A DNA stretch of 64,000 bases from CAZELM01 sp964512995 (GTDB taxonomy: Bacteria; CSSED10-310). Position numbers and translations under genes: made by a program. Below, piece after piece: positions 33,213 through 40,691 of this stretch. Within the stretch, counting starts at the first letter, position 1, and every line of letters starts with the position of its first letter. Below the pieces are notes generated by a model that worked only from the letters and a program-made list of their open reading frames with translations, was not told the DNA's origin and did no database searches. The DNA is taken from assembly GCA_964512995.1 (NCBI GenBank), contig CAZELM010000021.1, forward strand, positions 21,260-85,259, given 5' to 3'.

Positions 33213-34262
33213 TCAGGAATTCGGATCGGATTCTTCTCTGCTTAATTGTCGGTATCGTTCCACTGCTCGATTGTGATCAGCCAATGTTTCACTGAAGATA
33301 TGCCCCCCCGCATTATCCGAAACAAAATACAAATACGACGTCTGATCAGGAAAACAAGCTGCCCTGATTGAATCAACGCCAGGATTAGCAATCGGGCCTG
33401 GAGGTAATCCTGAGTGAGTATAAGTATTATAAGGATGATCTATTTTCAAATCTTTCTTGAACAGCTTCCCCCGATACTGCTCTCCCAATAAAAAAATAAC
33501 CGTTGGATCACATTGCAGCGGCATTCCCTTCGATAATCGATTGTGAAAAACCGAAGAAATGATTGAACGCTCATCAGCATGTTTGGATTCTTTCTCAATT
33601 AGGGAAGCGAGAGTGATGATCTGATGGAGGGTCAATTCTGTATTGCCAGCACATTGTTGCCATATCGGTGTAAAGACTTCCTGAAATCGTTTCAGCATCT
33701 TGCGAATGAGTATTTCCGGTGTCGTTTCCTTTGGAAAGAAGTATGTATCAGGATACAAATATCCTTCCCAGCCTGTTTCAGGTTTTTCAAGCCCTTCGGT
33801 CCGAATGTGCTGCAACTCGATTGCGAAGTCGATTGCTGTTCCAAATCCCTTTTCAGCCCATAACATGGAGATTTCATGGATTGTAGTGCCTTCCGGGACT
33901 GTAAATGAATATAACTTCACTGTCCCATCCGTGAGTTTCTGCATAATCTCCAAAGGGGACATCGAAGCAGAAAATTCATACTCCCCAGCCTTGATATGCT
34001 CAGCAATACCATTCCATTGACCGATCAGAACAAAAAGCCTTGGATGAGCAATGACACCCATCTTTGCAAGTCGATATGACAATCGAGTGAAATCCAATCC
34101 ACGCTCAACCTCCACTGTCACAGCTTCATTTCTCGTTCCATTTGATGTCGTTAAATAGTCATGAATATAGAACCTCAAAGAAACTAAACTGATGAAAATA
34201 ATTGTAATAAAAAAAAGAAGTATTTTTATTATCTTAATAGACATTTTGGGATTGGCAGCCAA
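33213..34262 (-). CDS. mltG: Endolytic murein transglycosylase MltG
   Basis: A 349-residue protein with an N-terminal anchor (about 10-30, 'ILLFFITIIFISLVSLRFYI') and the YceG domain: 'VPEGTTIHEIS', 'EGYLYPDTYFFP', 'TLASLIEKESKHADER' with catalytic Glu, 'QCDPTVIFLLG', 'YNTYTHSGLPPGPIANPG'. It cuts nascent glycan strands and so sets their length. A TTG start at 34262 is used: AAGG lies seven bases upstream and it is three bases after the ruvX stop, suggesting coupling. ATG at 34244 has no clear site. Confidence 0.93.
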   Translation of the reverse strand: MAANPKMSIKIIKILLFFITIIFISLVSLRFYIHDYLTTSNGTRNEAVTVEVERGLDFTRLSYRLAKMGVIAHPRLFVLIGQWNGIAEHIKAGEYEFSASMSPLEIMQKLTDGTVKLYSFTVPEGTTIHEISMLWAEKGFGTAIDFAIELQHIRTEGLEKPETGWEGYLYPDTYFFPKETTPEILIRKMLKRFQEVFTPIWQQCAGNTELTLHQIITLASLIEKESKHADERSIISSVFHNRLSKGMPLQCDPTVIFLLGEQYRGKLFKKDLKIDHPYNTYTHSGLPPGPIANPGVDSIRAACFPDQTSYLYFVSDNAGGHIFSETLADHNRAVERYRQLSREESDPNS

Positions 34263-34265
34263 CTT

Positions 34266-34688
34266 CTAACCTTGGCTTTTGTAGTAATCGATATAACTCT
34301 GAAGAATGACAACTGCTGACAAGACATCTTTGTGGCGTTTTCGATGCCTTCGATTCAGACCTCCCTGAATCATCGCTCGTTCGACTATTCGTGAACTCAG
34401 GCGTTCATCCCAAAAAATTACCGGTATGTTATAACGATACGACAATGTTTCGCCGAATTTTCTCGTTTTTGCCCCCATTTCTCCTTCTGTACCATTGATA
34501 TGAAGGGGTAACCCAATGATAAATCGATCAATATCGTGCATCCCCACCAGTGTATCAAACTTCATCAATAACTCTAGCTCACCATTGACAATGAACGTGT
34601 CGAGAGGTTGCGCAGTGATCAACAGCAGGTCACTGATTGCGATGCCGATTCTTCGCTCACCAAAATCAACTCCTATGAAACGCTTCAT
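34266..34688 (-). CDS. ruvX: Pre-16S rRNA nuclease RuvX/YqgF
   Basis: A 140-residue RNase-H-like protein: 'GVDFGERRIGIAISD' with the first catalytic Asp, 'IIGLPLHINGTEG', 'VIFWDERLSSRIVE' with Glu, and 'HKDVLSAVVILQSYID' with the last Asp. It finishes 5' processing of 16S rRNA. It is the first gene of the leftward ruvX-mltG-tol-pal operon. A possible extended -10 (TGGTATAGT on the minus strand, about 34757-34765) lies 70 bases upstream. Confidence 0.94.
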   Translation of the reverse strand: MKRFIGVDFGERRIGIAISDLLLITAQPLDTFIVNGELELLMKFDTLVGMHDIDRFIIGLPLHINGTEGEMGAKTRKFGETLSYRYNIPVIFWDERLSSRIVERAMIQGGLNRRHRKRHKDVLSAVVILQSYIDYYKSQG

Positions 34689-35194
34689 ATTGACTTACAA
34701 CTTTCTCATATTTATTGACATTGTTTCCATTAGAAGCGGTCAACATCTTCCGGAGAACTATACCAGAAAAATTCCATCAGCCCCACTTTGCATGGAAAAT
34801 ATTCCGCTCTATAACCATCTTCCTTTTCTAGATCCGGTGATCTGGTCTCCGTTTATCAAGGACAATTGACATCGCCAATTTTAGCGATTCAATATACAAG
34901 CAATATAAATCATTATAGGTTGAGATTCGTCTATTCATAACGGATCGTCAGTGACAATTCCTGGAGAGCCATACTTTATTAAGCATCAAATCGTAGAAAC
35001 ATGCCGAGAATCATCCGTGATGGCCTCCCCGATATCGTTGAATACCCAGATCGATTATCCAGGAGTGACACATTCAGGTTTATTTTATATGACAGCACAT
35101 AGCGCTATCCGGCTTGGAGGAAATCCAGACTATTAGATTTGAATTCACGGTGAAAACATCCAAACGGCTCAGTATTTTAAAAGCGGGGAATACG
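34689..35194. other. Divergent intergenic region, 506 nt
   Basis: Between ruvX (leftward) and the flavoprotein gene (rightward). It contains the possible extended -10 for ruvX near 34757-34765 and otherwise only short open frames without ribosome-binding sites. Nothing else recognised. Confidence 0.4.
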
Positions 35195-36340
35195 ATGAAA
35201 AACATACCAATGTGGGACGTTATTGTTGTTGGAATGGGACCTGCAGGATCCTCAGCAGCTTCAGTATTATCCCAGACTGGATTGAAGGTATTAGCATTGG
35301 AAAGAGAGATGTTCCCAAGATATAAGGTATGCGCTGGAGGAATTACGGGGCATTGCCTGCGGACTCTCGGAATTGATCCGGTATTGATAACCGAATCCCA
35401 GATTACTCGAATCAAAGTTGATTATCGATTCTTCAGGGAGATTATCGTAGATTTCTCTGAACCGATCATGATCACCAGTCGAAGAGAAAACTTTGATACA
35501 GCACTTCTTGATCTAGCTAGATCGCATGGAGCCAGCATAAAGTTGGGAGAATATGTCACTCAGGTAAAATCTTATGATGCCCATGTGGAGGCTATCAGCA
35601 ATCGGAATACTTATACCGCATCGTATATCGTAGGTGCAGATGGCGTGAATGGTGTCACGAGAAAGACCATCTGTAAACGCTTGAGAAAATTGCTCCCATC
35701 CGTCGAAGCTGAGATCGAATATCCAGATTCTATCATTGAAAAAATACAGTCAGAGATTTTGATTGATCTGGGAGTAGTAAGAGCCGGTTACGGATGGATA
35801 TTCCCCAAAAAAAACATCATTTCTGTTGGATTGTCCGGTCTTTTTCATCAGAAGACAGAGATGGAGTCTGCATTCCAGCAACTTCTCAGACGTATACCGG
35901 GTAAGTGGAATGGTAATATATTAATGAAACGATCGCATCCGATTCCAGTCTACGATCCAGACCTTGTATTTGCTGATGGCAGAATTTTCTTGACAGGTGA
36001 TGCGGCTGGATTGGTTGATCCCTTTTTAGGAGAGGGGATTTTTTATGCGGTACACAGTGGTCGGGAAGCCGGGAGATGGATCATCAAAAGCATCACTGAT
36101 AAACAATCCCATTCTAGTTCCTATGTTGAAGCAATACATTCCAGGATTGGAACCGAGCTCCAACTGGCTCAGAGATTAGCTTACTGGGTGTACCGTATTC
36201 CTTTTGTCTTTCATTTGCTCGCTTCGAGAAACCCTCAAATCCTTAAAAGTTTCGGTAATTGCCTGCAAGAAGAAAATACGTATTTAAAATTGCGCAACAC
36301 ACTTCAATCTCCGTATCGATGGATCTTTGCTGGCTGTTAA
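35195..36340 (+). CDS. FAD-dependent oxidoreductase, geranylgeranyl reductase family
   Basis: A 381-residue flavoprotein with the Rossmann motif 'VIVVGMGPAGSSAASVLSQT' at the N-terminus, 'YKVCAGGITGHCL' (the family's Cys-Gly-Gly signature), 'YIVGADGVNGVTRK' and 'RIFLTGDAAGLVDPFLGEGI'. The family reduces isoprenoid double bonds, e.g. in quinones or lipids; the substrate here is unknown. ATG at 35195 is preferred over the TTG at 35114 because the Rossmann fold begins right after it; a GCGGGGA stretch is upstream. Confidence 0.88.
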   Translation: MKNIPMWDVIVVGMGPAGSSAASVLSQTGLKVLALEREMFPRYKVCAGGITGHCLRTLGIDPVLITESQITRIKVDYRFFREIIVDFSEPIMITSRRENFDTALLDLARSHGASIKLGEYVTQVKSYDAHVEAISNRNTYTASYIVGADGVNGVTRKTICKRLRKLLPSVEAEIEYPDSIIEKIQSEILIDLGVVRAGYGWIFPKKNIISVGLSGLFHQKTEMESAFQQLLRRIPGKWNGNILMKRSHPIPVYDPDLVFADGRIFLTGDAAGLVDPFLGEGIFYAVHSGREAGRWIIKSITDKQSHSSSYVEAIHSRIGTELQLAQRLAYWVYRIPFVFHLLASRNPQILKSFGNCLQEENTYLKLRNTLQSPYRWIFAGC

Positions 36341-36640
36341 AAAAAGACGCTTTGAAGGACCCGATCGAATGGATCAATCGATTTGCGACGCACATCATAA
36401 CCATAGCAGTGGATATCGATCCAAAAATAACCAGTCTGCATAATGTTCGGATTTATTACCATCTCTTGCAAAGATATTAGATTTTTGACAAAATTCGGCC
36501 GTGATTTACGTTGTACCGAATCTGAAAAAAACGGATTCCTGCTCGGGAATGGCTTCAGTTCTGGTGGTTTTCTTTAGAAATCTGGAGCTTTCTAACTCAA
36601 TACATTGCCATGCGTGACAATGACTCGCCAGAAAATATCA
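36341..36640. other. Intergenic, 300 nt
   Basis: No ORF with a ribosome-binding site and no clear hairpin. A short open frame runs from the end of the flavoprotein gene to 36480 but starts inside that gene, so it is not called. Confidence 0.4.
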
Positions 36641-38422
36641 ATGAAGATCATCGATAAAACGGAGTTTTTGAAGCTTGTCTGCATTATTATTCTCCTTTTA
36701 TCAAATTCGCTGACCGTATTGTTCAATGAAGATATCTGGACGCATCTTAAAACCGGAGAAATCATTGTCAAGGAGTGCCAGATTCCATTTACAGATCGAT
36801 ATAGTTGCACTGAATATGGAAAACCGGTTCCTCCCATTGCATGGCTGTTCCAAATTCTGGTGTATCTGATTTTTTCCGTGGGTGGATATCATTCGCTTTG
36901 TGTGTTTAAAGCACTATTTTTTACTTTTTGTTTTTCAGTATATGCCTTGTATCTATTGAAAAAGCGTATTCCATTTCTGCCGATACTGATCGGATTCATC
37001 GTCTTCCTGATAGCTGCCCGTTTTCGAATCTTGCTTCGGCCACACCTGTTTTCTTTATGTTTCACTGTTTTCTTGTTGATTTATCTAAAATCTGCAAAAT
37101 CTTCAGCTTGGTGGCTTCTGATTCCATTTTTTTCTTTGTGGAGCAATCTTCATGGAGAAGTTGTTTTGGGTTTCGTTATTGTCAGCGTTTTTTATATTGA
37201 ATTAGTCTGGAATTCGTTAAAAAAGGCCAATTTTTTTCCATTTACCCGGAAACGGCAAAAAAAGAAAGATGAACGTCTGGGAGATACTGAAAGACTGGAA
37301 TCAGAAATTCCCCCCTCGATATTGAGCCTTTTCCATTTACCAGCACTCGCGGTTTTGCTTCTGAGTTTTTTGGGAGCTTTGGCTAATCCAGCGGGTGTTG
37401 ATATCCTGACCTATGGCGCAAAACACGCTTCCTACGATCTTGTATATGAGTTTATGCCATTGGACTTTTCCGTTAATCGAGAAGTCATCCCGTTGTTGAT
37501 ATTCGGTGGGTTATCTCTTGTATTTACATGGAAACAACGTACGTTTCACGAGTGGCTACTGATTCTGATATTCACAATATTTTCGTTTAAATATCAGCGA
37601 ATAATACCATATATGGGAATAATGTGGTTGCCGGTGGTGATAGATGGTTTCAGGTGGTTCGAAGCAAGCCGCTTTACCTGTGTTAACCGTCATATCATGA
37701 TCGCCATCGTCTGTATTCTGGCGTTATCGAATGCATCATTGATCGCAGAATCTCAGGTGGAACGATTCGGGTTGGGAGTGCATCAATGGCGGTTTCCTTG
37801 GGCAATTATCCGGTACCTCGATGAGAATGATATCACGGGTCCTGTTTTGAATTGTAATGAGATTGGTTCTTTTCTAATCTGGACATCTTACCCTGGACGA
37901 CCGGTTTTTTCGGATGGGCGACAATTGTTGTTTAATGAACTTCACGCTCGAATCATGACATTCACTCGTTTTTCAAAGAGCCTGGAGGAATATTTTGATC
38001 ATTGGGAAGAAATCGCGATGGAATATCATTGTGATTATGCTGTGGCTATTTATCAGAGTCCGGAACAACGTGGATTTGCTGAATTTCTCCGAAAACGCTG
38101 GAAACTGGTTTTTTGGGATGATGCGGCCATGCTATTCATCCGGCCCCAGTCGCGCTTTCAACCTATCATTGACCGAGACGCAATTGAGGGGATTGGTCCG
38201 GAGGGTTTCTATCAACCATTGCCATCCCATCAGGCGATTGAAATCCTGCAGCGAGTGTTGAGGCGGGATCCCAGTGTGGCTTTGACCCATTATATGCTGG
38301 CTTTCCAGTTCGCAAAGTCCAACCTGAAAGCAGAAGCAATAAGTGAACTCAATCGTGCACTCATGTTACGACCCCGTTTCATCCCTGCCCAGAAACTTTT
38401 ATCTAAACTGGAGAATGACTGA
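36641..38422 (+). CDS. Polytopic membrane protein with C-terminal TPR, GT-C-like
   Basis: A 593-residue protein. The first periplasmic loop has 'NEDIWTHLKTGEIIVKE' followed by 'IPFTDRYSCTEYGKPV', a pattern (D-x-W-x-H-L-x-x-G ... P-x-x-D-x-x-S) shared by a widespread group of putative glycosyltransferases of the GT-C type. About ten hydrophobic helices follow to residue about 385, then a soluble domain and a TPR-like tail ('VALTHYMLAFQFAKSNLKAE'). ATG at 36641 is chosen; 36605 is an upstream alternative. Donor and acceptor unknown. A distant functional parallel is the membrane protein at 14453-16549. Confidence 0.7.
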   Translation: MKIIDKTEFLKLVCIIILLLSNSLTVLFNEDIWTHLKTGEIIVKECQIPFTDRYSCTEYGKPVPPIAWLFQILVYLIFSVGGYHSLCVFKALFFTFCFSVYALYLLKKRIPFLPILIGFIVFLIAARFRILLRPHLFSLCFTVFLLIYLKSAKSSAWWLLIPFFSLWSNLHGEVVLGFVIVSVFYIELVWNSLKKANFFPFTRKRQKKKDERLGDTERLESEIPPSILSLFHLPALAVLLLSFLGALANPAGVDILTYGAKHASYDLVYEFMPLDFSVNREVIPLLIFGGLSLVFTWKQRTFHEWLLILIFTIFSFKYQRIIPYMGIMWLPVVIDGFRWFEASRFTCVNRHIMIAIVCILALSNASLIAESQVERFGLGVHQWRFPWAIIRYLDENDITGPVLNCNEIGSFLIWTSYPGRPVFSDGRQLLFNELHARIMTFTRFSKSLEEYFDHWEEIAMEYHCDYAVAIYQSPEQRGFAEFLRKRWKLVFWDDAAMLFIRPQSRFQPIIDRDAIEGIGPEGFYQPLPSHQAIEILQRVLRRDPSVALTHYMLAFQFAKSNLKAEAISELNRALMLRPRFIPAQKLLSKLEND

Positions 38423-38524
38423 CAAACGACGTGTCAAGCGAATATTTCTATGTTCCGGTTAGATTTACCAAAAAGGCAGAAGTGAAATACGAATCAAGTT
38501 TATCTGGAACAGAGAAAAAATATT

Positions 38525-39136
38525 TCAGGTGTCGATGGCTGCATCATCAAATAGGAGTGTTGTGGCGCGAACAAAATGTTGATTCCCCCCAGGAACAGTC
38601 CAGTATACACTGATTGTCACGCGTAATGTGCGCTTATCAGTCGGCAGTCCGGGATTTCCAGGTTCGATATAATCATCGGATTCCCATGATGCAACTCCAT
38701 AAGGAGAATTCACCGGATCATACGGATGATCAATATCGATATACCGAGTAAAATAATATCCTTGAAGTTCTACGATATCCATCAACATATTCCGTGTTGC
38801 GGTATCGTGCCAGCCACATGGATTCCCGTTCCGGTAGTCAATACATGGACTATTGTAATACTCCGGGAGAATGTAAGTGTATTGTGTTTCTGAATCGCCG
38901 AATGGATTATCTTGCCAGTGTATCAGGCCATAATCCAAATGAATGATCCTGTCCATTTTGGCCTGTATGAGACTCATCGCCAGATTCGTGAGTGTCGCTT
39001 CTTTCAGCCTTGCTTGGGAATAGAAAAAAAACGGTAAAATTCCCATAAATGCAATAGCCAGGATAACCATGGCGATCATCAGTTCCAGAAGGGTAAATCC
39101 TGAATTCTTTTTTATATAAAAATAGTGCATTTTCAT
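38525..39136 (-). CDS. Type IV prepilin-like protein (PilV/GspI type)
   Basis: A prepilin leader ends in Gly before 'FTLLELMIAMVILAIAFMGI', the classical cleavage and methylation site with Glu5, followed by the hydrophobic helix. The globular part (about 165 residues) has Cys pairs. Such pseudopilins initiate type IV pilus or type II secretion fibres after cleavage by PilD. ATG at 39136 is chosen: AGGAG lies 10 bases upstream; the longer frame to 39190 overlaps the promoter. No other pilus genes are in this window. A sigma-54 activator gene lies just upstream. Confidence 0.88.
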   Translation of the reverse strand: MKMHYFYIKKNSGFTLLELMIAMVILAIAFMGILPFFFYSQARLKEATLTNLAMSLIQAKMDRIIHLDYGLIHWQDNPFGDSETQYTYILPEYYNSPCIDYRNGNPCGWHDTATRNMLMDIVELQGYYFTRYIDIDHPYDPVNSPYGVASWESDDYIEPGNPGLPTDKRTLRVTISVYWTVPGGNQHFVRATTLLFDDAAIDT

Positions 39137-39161
39137 TCTCTTGTTTCTCCTGACAAACATG

Positions 39162-39190
39162 ATAATAAAAAAGATCAGGATTTCTGTCAA
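39162..39190 (-). promoter_or_regulatory. Sigma-70 promoter of the prepilin gene
   Basis: On the minus strand: -35 TTGACA (39190-39185), 17-nt spacer, -10 TATTAT (39167-39162). Transcription would start near 39155, giving a leader of about 20 nt that contains the AGGAG site. This gives the prepilin its own promoter. Confidence 0.7.
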
Positions 39191-39244
39191 GGAACTGAGT
39201 TTAGAGCTGACAGAGATGAATTCCTGGATTCCGTATGAATGGGT

Positions 39245-40198
39245 TCATATCAAAAGGTATTTTTTGCGTTTTTCGAGGAGCGTTTTTCGGTTAATGCCCA
39301 GAATTTTCGCAGCCGTTGATTTGTTCCCTTTTGTTTGATGAAGAATTTTCTGAATATATAGTTTTTCCACTTCATCCAGACTCATGGCGTGCTCAGAAAG
39401 CGCATCCAATGTGTCTTCATCGAATCGCTCGAATTCAACAGGGAGTTGGGATACGGAAATTTCTGTTTCTCCCGAGAATGTAATGATCAGTCGTTCCATT
39501 AAATTTTCAAGTTCCCGAATATTTCCTGGCCAGTGATACGCGCAGAGTAAATTTAGAGTCTGGGAATGAAGTCTGGGTGAGGGGAGATTATGTTTGGCTG
39601 CAAATTTATCGAGAAAATATTTGGCCAATAATGGAATATCGCCGCGTCGGGATCGTAGGGGAGGCATGTGAATTGGAAGAATATTCAACCGGAAGAAAAG
39701 ATCTTCCCGAAAAACACCTTCACGGACCTTGTTGCTCAGAAGAAAGCGAGAAGCCGATATCAATTGTATGTCGATCGATATTGTCTCATTCCCACCGATG
39801 CGTTCAAAACATCGTTCCTGCAGGACGCGCGTGAGTTTGGATTGAACGAGCAGCGGTATTTCAGTGACCTGATCCAGAAAAATAGTGCCAAGATGCGCCT
39901 GCTCCAGCTTGCCAATATGGACATGTGAAGCACCGGTAAATGCTCCCTTTTCATGTCCAAATAACTCACTTTCAATGAGATCCGTTGGGATCGCCACGCA
40001 ATCAACCTTGATAAAGGGGTGGGACCGACGAGGGCTAGACTGATGGATGAAATTTGCCAGGAGATCTTTCCCCGTACCACTTTCTCCCGTAATACAGATA
40101 TTTGATCCATAGACGGCTACTTGGCGTGCGGTTTTTAAAATCTGATGCATCTGTGGATCCTGCGTGATGATTGTGCTTTTATCAAATCGAGTATTCAT
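39245..40198 (-). CDS. Sigma-54-dependent transcriptional activator without receiver domain
   Basis: The AAA+ domain has Walker A 'GESGTGKDLL', the sigma-54 contact loop 'KGAFTGAS', Walker B-like 'GTIFLDQVTEIPLLVQSKL' (the usual D-E reads D-Q) and 'RSRRGDIPLLAKYFL'. The C-terminus is a Fis-type helix-turn-helix ('NKSTAAKILGINRKTLLEKR'). There is no N-terminal receiver or PAS domain, so activity may be controlled by amount or by a partner, as in PspF. Its ATG shares a base with the rsfS stop (TAATG), so they are translationally coupled. The nearest downstream gene is the prepilin. Confidence 0.9.
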   Translation of the reverse strand: MNTRFDKSTIITQDPQMHQILKTARQVAVYGSNICITGESGTGKDLLANFIHQSSPRRSHPFIKVDCVAIPTDLIESELFGHEKGAFTGASHVHIGKLEQAHLGTIFLDQVTEIPLLVQSKLTRVLQERCFERIGGNETISIDIQLISASRFLLSNKVREGVFREDLFFRLNILPIHMPPLRSRRGDIPLLAKYFLDKFAAKHNLPSPRLHSQTLNLLCAYHWPGNIRELENLMERLIITFSGETEISVSQLPVEFERFDEDTLDALSEHAMSLDEVEKLYIQKILHQTKGNKSTAAKILGINRKTLLEKRKKYLLI

Positions 40199-40542
40199 TA
40201 TTGTAATGGAATCCGCCCCGCATTATGCCATAGATTTTCAAGTCGATAAAAATGCCTGACTCGGTCCACAAACACATGAACAATAATGTCACCGCAGTCG
40301 ATCAGAACCCACAGATTGAGTTGCGTGCCTTCAACATGATTGGGAATGATGCCCTGTTTTTTCAGCTCGCTTCGGATATTATCGCTAATCGATTCCACCT
40401 GACGTTCTGAAGCCGCAGAACAAATCAAAAATACATCATTGATCACACCTTCCAGATTCCGGAGATCCAATGCAATGATGTCCTCCGCTTTTTTATCTTC
40501 GGCAGCCTTTGATATCAGGTAAAGTTTGTCTTCTAGTTTGAT
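40198..40542 (-). CDS. rsfS: Ribosomal silencing factor RsfS, likely AUC start
   Basis: The DUF143 (Iojap) fold: 'KKAEDIIALDLRNLEGV', 'VFLICSAASERQVESISDNI', 'WVLIDCGDIIVHVF' with a final Tyr-Arg-Leu-Glu-Asn-Leu-Trp. RsfS binds L14 and blocks subunit joining. No ATG, GTG or TTG exists before the conserved N-terminal block; the first TTG (40470) would cut off 'KKAEDIIA'. An ATC at 40542-40540 lies five bases after a perfect AAGGAGG and yields a normal 114-residue protein. This start is inferred. The stop overlaps the sigma-54 activator start. Confidence 0.88.
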   Translation of the reverse strand: MKLEDKLYLISKAAEDKKAEDIIALDLRNLEGVINDVFLICSAASERQVESISDNIRSELKKQGIIPNHVEGTQLNLWVLIDCGDIIVHVFVDRVRHFYRLENLWHNAGRIPLQ

Positions 40543-40691
40543 GGGAACCTCCTTTGCAGGTGATCTGTATGATACGAAAACGCTTCGAATATCAGTTCAA
40601 CATATCTATCGAATTGCCTTGTATTCATTTTAAGAGCAATCATGAATACATGAAAATCAATATCGTGTTATAAAAACGGCATGAATATGGT

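Noticed and set aside
36259..36480. Small ORF after the flavoprotein gene
   Set aside because: Starts inside the flavoprotein gene in another frame; no ribosome-binding site and no recognisable motif.
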